Source: Saccharospirillum sp. (GTDB lineage: Bacteria; Pseudomonadota; Gammaproteobacteria; Pseudomonadales; Natronospirillaceae). From it: a stretch of 59,007 nt of DNA. Numbering within the stretch: the first letter of the stretch is position 1; each line of letters begins with the position of its first letter. A program made the translations under genes and the position numbers. The notes beneath the pieces are model-generated. The model saw only the letters and a list, made by a program, of their open reading frames with translations, ran no database searches and was not told the origin of the DNA. The DNA is taken from contig JAIUML010000027.1 in NCBI GenBank assembly GCA_022565595.1, positions 1 through 59,007 on the forward strand, given 5' to 3'. This document shows positions 1 to 8,145 of the stretch, one piece after another.

Positions 1-86
1 CCTAGAACTCGAACAGTTGCCGCCGCACTTTTGCCATACTGGATGTACAGCTCAATAGCCTTCACCTGATCAGAATATGAATACAT
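1..86 (-). CDS. IS3-family transposase OrfA, N-terminal fragment (runs off the window)
   Basis: Minus-strand reading from ATG at 86 gives MYSYSDQVKAIELYIQYGKS, then AAATVRVL. This is the typical start of an IS3-family OrfA, the small helix-turn-helix protein that is joined to OrfB by programmed frameshifting to make the transposase. A strong GGAGGT ribosome binding site lies just upstream on the minus strand. Only 28 residues are inside the window. It has the same orientation as the IS end at the right edge. Confidence 0.75.
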   Translation of the reverse strand, partial: MYSYSDQVKAIELYIQYGKSAAATVRVL

Positions 87-156
87 GAACTACCTCCAAA
101 GTAGTCCAAGATTTCCGCCGCACCCTCAATGAGGACAAACTAAACTGGTGTTGACA
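1..156 (-). mobile_element. IS3-family insertion sequence, left end (partial)
   Basis: This is the first part of an IS that continues beyond the left edge of the window. Reading the minus strand, similarity to the UbiA-family gene stops abruptly near 157-159. From there the DNA starts with TGTCAACACC, a plausible IS terminus, followed by a good ribosome binding site and an OrfA start. The IS therefore sits inside a second, partial copy of the UbiA gene. The exact terminal inverted repeat and any target duplication cannot be established because the other end is outside the window. Confidence 0.7.
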
Positions 157-573
157 TTGGCGCGATCCTGATTCAATTTATCGGTGTGCTTGCCGAGTAG
201 CACCGAGGTGGGCCCAATGCCGTAAACCACCGAAACCCAAAGCTGCATTGCGGTGAGCTCGCCGGACACCACATAAGCGGCCCCCAGCACCATCAGGGGC
301 CCCCACACCAGCCAGACGGCGGGTTCGCCCAGGCCGATGTACTTGAGGGGCCAAGTGTAGAACAACACAAAGAAGGCGCCGGCCAGCATTGATGGCATCA
401 AACTGGGCTGCGGTAACGGCCAGCAGCATGCCAATGCCGGCCGAGAACAGCGTCATCACAAAGACGGCTGACCGGGTGGCCACAAACCAGCGTTTTGCCA
501 ACCCCATGGCGCGCCAGTCTTGCGCGTCTAGCCGGGGGATTTTGGTTACAACTTCAGCCCAGGTTGGGATCAT
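157..573 (-). pseudogene. UbiA-family prenyltransferase, truncated second copy with internal deletion
   Basis: This is a near-identical partial duplicate of the intact UbiA-family gene at 3361-4365. It keeps the start (MIPTWAEVVTKIPRLDAQ) through the residues around position 64. It then jumps to the segment corresponding to residues 146 onward (LAGAFFVLFYTWPL), and is cut after NQDRA by the IS end. In the intact gene the two sides of the deletion carry GGCCAGCAT (4173-4181) and GGCGAGCAT (3925-3933), 248 bp apart. The loss therefore looks like recombination between short imperfect repeats, and it shifts the frame. The downstream part survives only as a separate open frame. It cannot encode a working enzyme. 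Confidence 0.85.
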
Positions 574-618
574 GAGGGTGTTGCCACTCCTTTTTAAAAA
601 CGTGGATAGCGCCACGCA

Positions 619-1293
619 CTATCTGGAAACCAGACAACCTCGGATATCTGCAAGGCCAATGGTCAACTCTGTACCGGCATTAAAGGCCAGGGCATCAGAC
701 TCGATACCATCCGAGAATACCACGCCATTCATCGGCATCAATGAGCTGAGTACCAGTTTGCTGCTCGCGGTCACTCTGCCCATAACCAGGTGGGTTCCGG
801 TTGTCTGGCTAGGGAAGGGTTCGCGTACCGAGTAGTAGAGGTAGTCCGCTTCCCAAGGGAAGCCACCGACCAGCTCAGTTGGCGGAGCCCTTCCGGCAAT
901 GCCTGCCGCGCCCGCCAGTATGGACTGGAACCAACCGGTACTGCCCAGACCAGTGGAGACGATAATGCCGGAGGAACTTTGGGTTTCCTGTTCGCCATTC
1001 CAGTTGAGCAGGTAGCGGGCCGAGCTGTGGCTTCGGCGAAGGTCACCGATTTTATCGGTGCTCGTGCTGCCAGGGTTTCCACTATGACCTGTTCGGAGTC
1101 CGTTACCCGGAAGGGCAACAATTGGCTATCCCATCGCGCCGGGTCGGGGTTGATGGCGATGACAGGCTGCCCGTTCAGGTATTTCAGAGAGTTGGCTATC
1201 AGGCCATACCGTACAAGACAACACCCGAGGTTGATGGGTATCGCTTTGTGCGCAACATCGATACTTCATGAACGGGTTGACCATGCTCCTTGA
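619..1293 (-). pseudogene. Decayed NAD-kinase-like gene
   Basis: Minus-strand translation in two frames gives recognisable pieces of an ATP-NAD kinase family protein. The upstream piece (about 1240-1030) reads VRYGLIANSLKYLNGQPVIA, then INPDPARWDSQLLPFRVTD. After a frameshift the downstream piece reads SSSGIIVSTGLGSTGWFQS and then MNGVVFSDGIESDALAFNAG, ending at a stop at 619-621. The family normally has an NDLFIG-like segment between the two pieces; it is missing, so there is an internal deletion as well as the frameshift. The N-terminal region is absent. Motifs such as GSTGW and FSDGIE support the family. The upstream boundary is uncertain. Confidence 0.6.
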
Positions 1294-1393
1294 CATGCGA
1301 TTCTTGGGTTGCATAAATGGATTCATGACGACTGACCTGAATCTTGTTTTCAAGGCGCTCTCTGATCTCTCGGGGCGCCGACTAACATCCTGT

Positions 1394-1435
1394 GTAGCCT
1401 ACATTGTTGGGTGGCGCTTCGCTTACCCAACCTAC
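1394..1435. repeat. Palindromic intergenic repeat
   Basis: GTTGGGT (1406-1412) and ACCCAAC (1425-1431) form the stem of a hairpin with a GC-rich loop, flanked by GTAG and CTAC. The pattern of GTTGGGT followed by GCGCTTCGC and ACCCAAC resembles short palindromic repeats scattered between genes in many Proteobacteria. No second copy was noticed in this window, so repetitive status is inferred. I see no gene in the rest of 1294-1657. Confidence 0.45.
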
Positions 1436-1657
1436 TATATTCCGCGTCTTTGCTTACCGTCCCCATGGGCCAATGCGAGTCAAAGTGGCAGCCCAGCAGG
1501 CTATTAATAAATTGGGAATCTGCTGAGCAACTCAAGAATAATGTTTCTGATTGACCATTAGTGGCTATGGCCAGTCGAAAACCAGTACTGCCAATCGACT
1601 AGTGTGCGAGGTTACCCTCTGACACACTAATGAAACGACTCAGGATCAGGAGATCAT

Positions 1658-2248
1658 ATGAAAACGCTCATCACCGAGTTCATTAGCTTAGACGGCGTCA
1701 TACAAGCGCCAGGGGGAGCTGATGAGGACACCGACGGCGGCTTCCGCCATGGTGGTTGGTCAATGAAGTACTTCGACCCGGACGTTATGGGCAGCCAATT
1801 TGAGGAACTGGCCGCACAGAGTGATGTACTCTTGCAGGGTCGCCGCACCTATCAGGCTTCGGCCGCTGCCTGGCCGGGCCGCTCGGGCGATCCATTCACG
1901 GACTGGATCAACAGTGTCCAGAAATACGTCGTATCCGATACATTCACCGAGAAAGATGCAGCATGGAACCCCACCACCATCATTCGTGGCGCTGACTTTT
2001 TGAAGACTGTATCCAAATTACGCGCGAAGCCCGGCGGCTACATCTATGTGTATGGCAGTGCGACGATGGTCAGGTCATTACTGGAAGCCGATCTTGTAGA
2101 TGAGCTACTGCTCACGATTGAGCCAATCATTCTTGGTGGCGGGAAGACGATCTTTGCCGATAATGGAAAGGCGCTCCCATTCAGACTGGAATCAACAACC
2201 AAGGCCAGCACTGGAGCTCAAGTCTGCCGCTATGTTCGGGATCGGTAA
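1658..2248 (+). CDS. Dihydrofolate reductase family protein (RibD C-terminal domain)
   Basis: The 196-residue protein has the layout of small cytosolic RibD_C/YwjB-like reductases. It shows an N-terminal strand with SLDGVIQAPGG, a central LLQGRRTYQ motif, and a C-terminal VYGSATMVRSLLEADLVDEL followed by EPIILGGGKTIF. These correspond to the NADPH-binding and fold-defining segments of the dihydrofolate-reductase-like superfamily. The family includes riboflavin-pathway reductases and many stand-alone proteins of unknown substrate; the latter fits here because no riboflavin genes are near. The ATG at 1658 follows a GGAGATCAT stretch that serves as ribosome binding site. It appears to be a single-gene unit next to the glutathione transferase gene. 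Confidence 0.8.
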   Translation: MKTLITEFISLDGVIQAPGGADEDTDGGFRHGGWSMKYFDPDVMGSQFEELAAQSDVLLQGRRTYQASAAAWPGRSGDPFTDWINSVQKYVVSDTFTEKDAAWNPTTIIRGADFLKTVSKLRAKPGGYIYVYGSATMVRSLLEADLVDELLLTIEPIILGGGKTIFADNGKALPFRLESTTKASTGAQVCRYVRDR

Positions 2249-2422
2249 ATTCCCTGCTGTGGTTCGACGCATACAGCGCCAGTCATGTACTGGACACCAT
2301 TAAGGGAATAGCAGACATGCTCCAATTGAGGAGGCCTATTCCTGACAGAAAGTTCGAGACAGCCACCGAGCTAGCTGGAGCGGGCTTATGAAAGCACTGT
2401 CCTCATTTTTCGGAGAACAATA

Positions 2423-3076
2423 ATGACCGACTTTATACTCACTACATTCGATTGGGTGCCTGACATCCCTCGCGGTTACGTACGCGACCTGCGCGTGCGC
2501 TGGGCGCTGGAGGAGTCTGGTTTGCCTTACCGGGTCGAAAGCGTCACATTTGGTGAGCGCGGTGAAGACCATTTCGCACACCAACCGTTCGGCCAGGTCC
2601 CATGGCTGACCGATGGGGATACCTCGATATTTGAGAGCGGCGCAATCCTTCTTTATTTGGGAGAGCGCAGTACCGCTCTAATGCCTCACGACCTGGCGGC
2701 ACGGAACAAGGTGATTGGGTGGTTGTTCGCGGCACTCAACTCTGTCGAAATGGCAACCGTTCCCTGGTCTCTCTTCATGTTTTCACAAGATTCTGAGGAC
2801 ACTCCAGGGCGCAGAATGCTGGAAAATTTTCTGGCGAGTAGACTCCGCCATATGGAGAAGGTTCTGTCCGAAAATGAATGGTTGGCTGAGTCGTTTTCTA
2901 TTGCAGATATCGTTATGTCTGATGCGTTGCGCCTGGTCGATCGCTTCGACGGATTAGCGCAACATAAAGCTTGCCGTGAATACATCGCCCGAGCCACGGC
3001 TCGTCCAGCCTTCAAAAAAGCGCATAAGGATCAGTTGGCTTTCTTTGCCGCAGAGGACGCTAGAAGGAATACCTGA
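2423..3076 (+). CDS. Glutathione S-transferase family protein
   Basis: The protein has 217 residues, the normal size for a cytosolic GST. The N-terminal thioredoxin-like half contains GQVPWLTDGD and IFESGAILLYLGE, the cis-proline and Glu/Ser glutathione-binding motifs. The C-terminal half has the all-helical pattern with FSIADIVMSDALR, matching the conserved SIAD capping box. It probably conjugates or isomerises a small electrophile using glutathione, but its substrate cannot be read from sequence. The Dabb-domain gene follows 26 bp downstream, so the two may be co-transcribed. Confidence 0.85.
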   Translation: MTDFILTTFDWVPDIPRGYVRDLRVRWALEESGLPYRVESVTFGERGEDHFAHQPFGQVPWLTDGDTSIFESGAILLYLGERSTALMPHDLAARNKVIGWLFAALNSVEMATVPWSLFMFSQDSEDTPGRRMLENFLASRLRHMEKVLSENEWLAESFSIADIVMSDALRLVDRFDGLAQHKACREYIARATARPAFKKAHKDQLAFFAAEDARRNT

Positions 3077-3102
3077 CTCAATAGCCTCATATGGAGAAAT
3101 AG

Positions 3103-3417
3103 ATGATTCGTCACATACTACTCATCAAATTCAAGGCCTCATCTGAGTTGTCTGAAATAGATAGACTCAGAACGCTATTCGAATCCATGCCACAGAAGGT
3201 AGAAGGTGTGACTTCTGTCGAATGGGGTTTGAATGACAGCCCGGAACACATGAATCAGGGCTACACTCACTGCGTGTTTATGACGTTCGCCAATGAACAA
3301 GGTCGACAGAATTATTTGCCTCACCCTGAACATGAAGCATTGAAGGAAGTATTCAAGCCTTTACTGGAAGACATCGTGGTATTCGATTACCAGGCTAAAC
3401 ACTATCCCCAGCACTAG
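3103..3417 (+). CDS. Dabb (stress-responsive alpha/beta-barrel) domain protein
   Basis: This 104-residue protein has the dimeric alpha-beta-barrel pattern: MIRHILLIKFK at the start, EGVTSVEWGLNDSPE, YTHCVFMTFAN, and a C-terminal HPEHEALKEVFKPLLEDIVVFDY. The His-Pro-x-His and VVFDY segments are typical of Dabb proteins, which act as small enzymes or ligand binders; the role here is unknown. Its 3' end overlaps the tail of the convergent UbiA-family gene by 57 bp, which suggests that the two genes were brought together by rearrangement. Confidence 0.8.
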   Translation: MIRHILLIKFKASSELSEIDRLRTLFESMPQKVEGVTSVEWGLNDSPEHMNQGYTHCVFMTFANEQGRQNYLPHPEHEALKEVFKPLLEDIVVFDYQAKHYPQH

Positions 3418-4365
3418 CATGGCGCTGAACACTTTGTTGTAGTTAAAGGCGAATGCCACCAAGTACAGCGGCCAGACATCTTCCGGCACATCTGCAGGCC
3501 GTTCGGTCGGGCGAGGCTGCCGGAATTTTCTTACGGTAGTAATAAAGCTTGGTAGAGCAAGCCAGACCAGTAAAAACCAGAGACTCAACACGCCAGTCAA
3601 CACGCCCAGCGTCAGTACGCCATATTGCATTACCCACAACACCAGAGTGAGGGTTCGACTACCCTGCTCTCCCAGAATCACTGGCAGGGTATGCACACCC
3701 TTCGCTCGGTCCTGGTTCAACTTGTCGGTATGCTTGCCCAGCAATACCGAGGTAGGCCCGATGCCGTAAACCACCGAAACCCAAAGCTGCATTGCGGTGA
3801 GCTCGCCAGAGACAACATAGGCCGACCCCAGCACCATCAAAGGCCCCCAGACCAGCCAGACGGCGGGTTCGCCCAGGCCGATGTACTTGAGCGGCCAGGT
3901 GTAGAACAACACGAAGAAGGCACCGGCGAGCATGAAATAAAGCGTTGTCAGGTCTGTGCGGAGAACCAGTACGGCTCCAACCGCCAGGGCTGCGGCGCCG
4001 GTGAGTGCTATGTAGCCTAGCATCTGGCGCTCTGTGAGCAGGCCGTCTTCCAGGGGTTGGGGGCCATATTGGGTGCGGAAGTAGTTGTCTTTGTCCACGC
4101 CCTTTTTGCTGTCTGTCCAGTCGTTCAGCAGGTTGTTGGTGGCATGCGCCAGCACCAACCCCAGGCATACCAGGCCAGCATTGATGGCATCAAACTGGGC
4201 TGCGGGAACGGCCAGCAGCATGCCAATACCGGCCGAGAACAGCGTCATCACAAAGACGGCTGACCGGGTGGCCACAAACCAGCGCTTTGCCAACCCCATG
4301 GCGCGCCAGTCTTGCGCGTCAAGCCGGGGGATCTTGGTTACTACTTCAGCCCAGGTTGGGATCAT
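3361..4365 (-). CDS. UbiA/MenA-type prenyltransferase
   Basis: This is a polytopic membrane enzyme of 334 residues. The first Asp-rich prenyl-diphosphate motif is visible as NDWTDSKKGVD (residues 81-91). The second is visible as DKLNQDRAKGVHTLPVILG. About eight hydrophobic segments are present. The spacing resembles MenA-like members (1,4-dihydroxy-2-naphthoate polyprenyltransferase), though the aromatic acceptor cannot be determined. It starts at 4365 after a purine-rich AAAGGCGGG. It lies 80 bp downstream of the citrate synthase gene in the same direction. A damaged partial copy of it lies at 157-573. Confidence 0.8.
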   Translation of the reverse strand: MIPTWAEVVTKIPRLDAQDWRAMGLAKRWFVATRSAVFVMTLFSAGIGMLLAVPAAQFDAINAGLVCLGLVLAHATNNLLNDWTDSKKGVDKDNYFRTQYGPQPLEDGLLTERQMLGYIALTGAAALAVGAVLVLRTDLTTLYFMLAGAFFVLFYTWPLKYIGLGEPAVWLVWGPLMVLGSAYVVSGELTAMQLWVSVVYGIGPTSVLLGKHTDKLNQDRAKGVHTLPVILGEQGSRTLTLVLWVMQYGVLTLGVLTGVLSLWFLLVWLALPSFITTVRKFRQPRPTERPADVPEDVWPLYLVAFAFNYNKVFSAMLVLGIVFSLVIEYHDVFQ

Positions 4366-4445
4366 GCCGGGTTAGCCCGCCTTTCAGATCAGTCGATAAC
4401 ACCTGACTCTATCTGAAAACCGAGCAACCCTGAAGCCCGGGGCGG

Positions 4446-5549
4446 TCAATCGCCGATGTACAGCGCGCGTGGCCGAATCAACCGAGCATCGTTCTGGAAT
4501 TCGTGGTAATGCGAGACCCAGCCGAAGACCCGGCTGCAGGCAAAGAAGGAGGTGAAATACTGCTCCGGGATGCCCAGGGCCAGGTACACAGCGCCTTTGT
4601 AGAACTCCAGGTTGGCATGGATTTCCTTGCCCTTTTCGCTGAATACGGCCTGGCAGGTGTCTTCCACCGCTACCAGGGTTTCCATCAGGTTTTGCCATTC
4701 AGTGCCTTCACAGAACTGGCGCGCCATCGGCTTGAGAATGACGGCACGTGGGTCCAGTGCTTTGTATTCGCGATGGCCCATGCCCATGATCTTGACCTTG
4801 TTCGCCAGCGCATCGCGCACCCAGGCGTCGGCTTTTTCCGGTGAGCCAATTGTTTGCGCCATGATCACAGCAGCTTCGTCGGCACCGCCGTGAAGAGCGC
4901 CAGACAGCGCACCAAGGCTGCCGGCCACACTGGCTTGCAAACTGCCCTGAGTACTGGCGATCACCCGGCCTGCGAAAGTGCCGGCATTGAAGCTGTGGTC
5001 CAGTTGCAGGATCTGGGTCGAGTTGATTGCCTCCAGTGCATCGGCAGAGGGCGCCTTGCCCTGAATGCCATACAGCAGGGTTTCCAGAAAACCCAATCCG
5101 GCGGGCAACACACGAACCTGGCCCAGAGTACAGAGGTTATGCCAGACGCGCACGACGCCGTTCAGCCGGGCGGCCAGTACCAGGCCGTCATGCCATTGTT
5201 CAGCCACGAAGTCTGGCACTGCTTGATTGGGTGTCAGGTTGGCAACGGGTGCCAGGCACTGTAACACCGCCATCGGGTGCAGAGTGCGCGGCAGTTGTTC
5301 CAGCAGGCGCAGTTCGGTCGCGGTCAGTTCAGACTCGGCCGCCAGCCAGAAATCCAGAGCGTTGACCTGCTCTTCGCTGGGGTGCTCACCCGTCATCAGC
5401 CAGTAGGCAACACCGGCGAATGGCTGTTTGACCAGCTCCTCGATGCTTTCGCCGCGGTATGTCAGACGGCCGATCTCGCCTTCTACATTGGACAGGCGCG
5501 TTGCGCCGACGATAACGCCTTCGAGACCTGAATTGATGTCGGTTGTCAT
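4446..5549 (-). CDS. Citrate synthase family protein (citrate or 2-methylcitrate synthase)
   Basis: The 367-residue cytosolic protein carries the family landmarks. These are LYGIQGKAPS, QLDHSFNAGTFAGRVIASTQ, the active-site region LSGALHGGADEAA, MGMGHREYKALDPRA, NLEFYKGAVYLALGIP and the C-terminal FGWVSHYHEFQ with RPRALYIG. It condenses oxaloacetate with acetyl-CoA or propionyl-CoA. At 367 residues it is the short bacterial type shared by PrpC and CitZ, and no prpB or prpD is nearby. The start is supported by AAGGTGA upstream. A LysR gene is divergently transcribed 97 bp away and is a likely regulator. The position between UbiA and LysR does not show a particular pathway. Confidence 0.85.
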   Translation of the reverse strand: MTTDINSGLEGVIVGATRLSNVEGEIGRLTYRGESIEELVKQPFAGVAYWLMTGEHPSEEQVNALDFWLAAESELTATELRLLEQLPRTLHPMAVLQCLAPVANLTPNQAVPDFVAEQWHDGLVLAARLNGVVRVWHNLCTLGQVRVLPAGLGFLETLLYGIQGKAPSADALEAINSTQILQLDHSFNAGTFAGRVIASTQGSLQASVAGSLGALSGALHGGADEAAVIMAQTIGSPEKADAWVRDALANKVKIMGMGHREYKALDPRAVILKPMARQFCEGTEWQNLMETLVAVEDTCQAVFSEKGKEIHANLEFYKGAVYLALGIPEQYFTSFFACSRVFGWVSHYHEFQNDARLIRPRALYIGD

Positions 5550-5646
5550 AGAGTCACCTTCAATACCGTTCGGGATGACTATTAAACGCCCGCTCTTTTG
5601 GTTAATCTAATTAAACTTTATTAATTAACGATAAGCTGAACTGATC

Positions 5647-6573
5647 GTGCGCTTCGAAAACAGTGAACTGCGTATCTTCTTGAGTGTGGCAAGAACCGGA
5701 GGTTTTCGGTCGGCCGCAGCGGACCTGCACCTGACCCAATCGGCGGTCAGCCAGTCGGTAAAACAGCTGGAGACCAAGCTGGGCGTGCCGCTGCTGGTGC
5801 GCGAACGGCCGGTTCGGCTCACCCCGGCGGGTCGGCGGCTGTATCGCTACGCGGATGATCAACGCCAGCAGGAGCAGCAGGTGTTCAGTGACCTGAACCG
5901 TCTGTCTCGCGGGCTGGACCAACGCCTGACCGTAGCGATCGACAGCACCAACAACCGCTTTGCAGGCGCCGAGTTGATCTCGGTGTTCAATCGGCGCTGG
6001 CCGGAGGCGCGCTTGCGCATTATTGAGCAGCCCTCGCGGACGATCGTGCAATCGGTCATCAGTGGAGAAGTCGAGCTGGGGCTGGGACCCTTTCAGACCC
6101 GGATGGATCGGTTCGAACGCATACCGCTGTATCGGGAAAAGCGCTTGTTGATGATCAACCCCAGCAAGCCCATTCACAGCGGCGAGCTGACGCTGGCCGA
6201 TCTGCAGCGCATCCCCCTTTTGGTATCCTCCCTGGACGAACCCGATCAGCGCCCCTATCAGGAAAAGCTGCGCGACCGCTTTCAAATGATCTGGCAGATC
6301 AGCAGCCTGAACGTGCGCCTGAACCTGATCGACCAGGGGCTGGCGGTTGGCTACATCAGTACAGAGGTAACGCGGCAACTGCCGCAAATACAGCACTTCC
6401 GGCCCTTGCTGGAGTTCGATTTTGCCAGCATCGAACGCCAGGTCGGGGTTTTTTACCGATCCGATCGGGAACTGAGCCCGGTTACCAGTGACTTCGTTCG
6501 GGTGTGTCAGGCGTTCTGGCAGGACAGGCGCGCACTGATCTCCAGCGAGGAGGCTCAGGGTTTCCCTGTTTGA
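5647..6573 (+). CDS. LysR-family transcriptional regulator
   Basis: The protein has 308 residues if translation starts at the GTG at 5647. The N-terminal winged helix-turn-helix reads LRIFLSVARTGGFRSAAADL, then TQSAVSQSVKQLE and LLVRERPVRLTPAGRRL. The C-terminal part is the periplasmic-binding-like effector domain. It is divergent from the citrate synthase gene, and the 97-bp AT-rich spacer (5550-5646) probably contains its operator, so it may control that gene. The inducer is unknown. The ribosome binding site is weak, so the start is uncertain. A long antisense frame across this gene is a shadow. Confidence 0.85.
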   Translation: MRFENSELRIFLSVARTGGFRSAAADLHLTQSAVSQSVKQLETKLGVPLLVRERPVRLTPAGRRLYRYADDQRQQEQQVFSDLNRLSRGLDQRLTVAIDSTNNRFAGAELISVFNRRWPEARLRIIEQPSRTIVQSVISGEVELGLGPFQTRMDRFERIPLYREKRLLMINPSKPIHSGELTLADLQRIPLLVSSLDEPDQRPYQEKLRDRFQMIWQISSLNVRLNLIDQGLAVGYISTEVTRQLPQIQHFRPLLEFDFASIERQVGVFYRSDRELSPVTSDFVRVCQAFWQDRRALISSEEAQGFPV

Positions 6574-6684
6574 AACCGGGATGATCAACCTGGCAGAAAC
6601 TTTGCGGAGTTTTCGAATAGAGGGTTCTTGCTGAGCACAGAACAGGTTATGGTGGCGGTTCTTTGCTCAGGTACTCAGACGACC

Positions 6685-7302
6685 ATGCTGATTCGGTTCT
6701 ACCAGAACATTCGTCGCAACATACGCGAAGACGGCCTGATCGTAAGCAGTTCGGGCTTTCTGGTGCGAGCCATGCTGCAACGCATTGATTTCGATCAGGA
6801 CTTGCGGATTCTGGAAATTGGCAGTGGTCGCGGTGCTTTTACCCGCGAGTTGATTGCGAGAATGTCCCCCAATTCCAGCCTGGACATCTGCGAAATCAAG
6901 GCCGAATACAACCCCCTGGTCGAGCAGATCATGGGAGCGAATGCCGACAAGAACGTTCACTTGCACAACTGCTGCGTAACAACCTTGCTGACCAGGCCCG
7001 ATCACTACGATGTTATTCTCTCCTCATTGCCGTTAAAAAGCCTTGAAGACCCGGCAAGCGACAATGCCTTTCTGTATCAGATTCTGACCGCCGTTCAGTT
7101 TGCTTTGAAAGAAGGCGGCTCCTACCTTCAGTATCAGTACTTCAAAAGCAACCAGTCCGACATAGAACTGGTCTTTGGCAAGAATATGGACGCCGTCAGC
7201 TTCGTGCCCTTGAATATTCTGCCTGCTTTTGTCTATCAGATGTCCAAGTCAGTCAGCTCCTCAACCGAGACTTTGCATTCCGGGCGGTCTGGAGCCGCAT
7301 GA
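6685..7302 (+). CDS. Class I SAM-dependent methyltransferase, phospholipid N-methyltransferase-like
   Basis: This is a small class I methyltransferase. The SAM-binding motif EIGSGRGAFTRELI is followed by LDICEIKAEYNPLVEQ. Motif IV-like DVILSSLPLKSL and an FYQNIRRNIREDGLIVSSSGF N-terminus recall phosphatidylethanolamine N-methyltransferases (PmtA-like) and related dimethylases, where the SSSGFL stretch precedes the Rossmann fold. The frame is open from 6628. ATG at 6685 gives 205 residues and an N-terminus matching the conserved part, but 6649 is possible. The stop overlaps the ATG of the membrane protein gene downstream (ATGA), so the two are translationally coupled. Confidence 0.65.
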   Translation: MLIRFYQNIRRNIREDGLIVSSSGFLVRAMLQRIDFDQDLRILEIGSGRGAFTRELIARMSPNSSLDICEIKAEYNPLVEQIMGANADKNVHLHNCCVTTLLTRPDHYDVILSSLPLKSLEDPASDNAFLYQILTAVQFALKEGGSYLQYQYFKSNQSDIELVFGKNMDAVSFVPLNILPAFVYQMSKSVSSSTETLHSGRSGAA

Positions 7303-7901
7303 CAAAAGAGCTCGATGGAAAACTTGAAAAACTGCAGCATCTGAATTTTTTCGGGCTATATCTGTGGCTGGGTTTGATAACCTTTAGCCTGTCGCTGTAT
7401 TTTTTTCGCCCGGATCTGTTCAACCCACAGCATATTCGCCAGTTTTTTACTGAAAATCTGATCAGCGGCCTCTTCATATACTTTGTCATTTCAACGTTGC
7501 GTGGTTTGACGTTAATCCCTTCAACTCCGATCTTGCTCGCTGGCATTCTTGTGTTTCCACCTTTGCCATTGTGGATCGTCAATCAATTTGCCGTCTACTC
7601 TTCCTCCGCCATTGTCTATTACCTGGCGCGCCACCTGGGCTTTGATCGCTACTTCCATGCCCACTATCCGACACAGATATCGCGCCTCAGCCTACTGTTG
7701 AAAAAAGCAGAACTGACGGTTATCTCCACATGGGGATTTTTGCCCTTTGTACCCAGTGACTTGATTGTCTACGTGTGCAGTGTGTTGCGCGTAAGCGTAG
7801 TCAAGACGCTGCTTGGTATATCCATTGGCGAAGGGGTCATCTGTGCTATTTATATTTTTGGTGGTGCGTACAGTATGAATCTCTTGCTTGAACTGCTGTA
7901 A
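7299..7901 (+). CDS. VTT-domain (TVP38/TMEM64/DedA-like) membrane protein
   Basis: The 200-residue integral membrane protein has about five hydrophobic segments. A conserved VTT-type core covers TLRGLTLIPSTPILLAGILVFPPLP, then YYLARHLGFDRYF and WGFLPFVPSDLIVYVCSVLRVS. The paired helical hairpins and the FxPF.PSD motif fit the VTT/DedA superfamily, whose members scramble or translocate lipids. It overlaps the lipid-methyltransferase-like gene by 4 bp, supporting a shared membrane-lipid function; this is an inference. No clear terminator follows. 7902-8145 contains only an inverted repeat (GGGCAG at 8089-8094, CTGCCC at 8107-8112) before the next gene. Confidence 0.75.
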   Translation: MTKELDGKLEKLQHLNFFGLYLWLGLITFSLSLYFFRPDLFNPQHIRQFFTENLISGLFIYFVISTLRGLTLIPSTPILLAGILVFPPLPLWIVNQFAVYSSSAIVYYLARHLGFDRYFHAHYPTQISRLSLLLKKAELTVISTWGFLPFVPSDLIVYVCSVLRVSVVKTLLGISIGEGVICAIYIFGGAYSMNLLLELL

Positions 7902-8145
7902 AAAACCTCACGCAACCATCAACTCAAGTTGGATATCGGCATATTGCCCTATGTGCCTTCGGATGGACGCTTTCACCGTGAAAATCTGATCAAACAGGGA
8001 GTTGTGACGAGACCACAGTTATCCGCAACCCCTGGTCTGGGTTCGTTATCGAACAGACAGTTTGCGACAGCGCCATAAAATCCTTCAAGGGCAGTAGCGT
8101 ATGGCGCTGCCCTGCGATTCACAATCGAATAAGGAAGAGACGACC

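Noticed and set aside
5611-6588. 325-residue open frame antisense to the LysR gene
   Set aside because: It lies wholly over a clear LysR coding sequence, has low-complexity composition and no known motif; it is a shadow produced by codon bias.
7960-8060. Possible tRNA-like sequence (GGTCTGGGTTCG segment)
   Set aside because: No cloverleaf with an acceptor stem and anticodon arm could be drawn; only the T-loop-like GGTTCG is suggestive.
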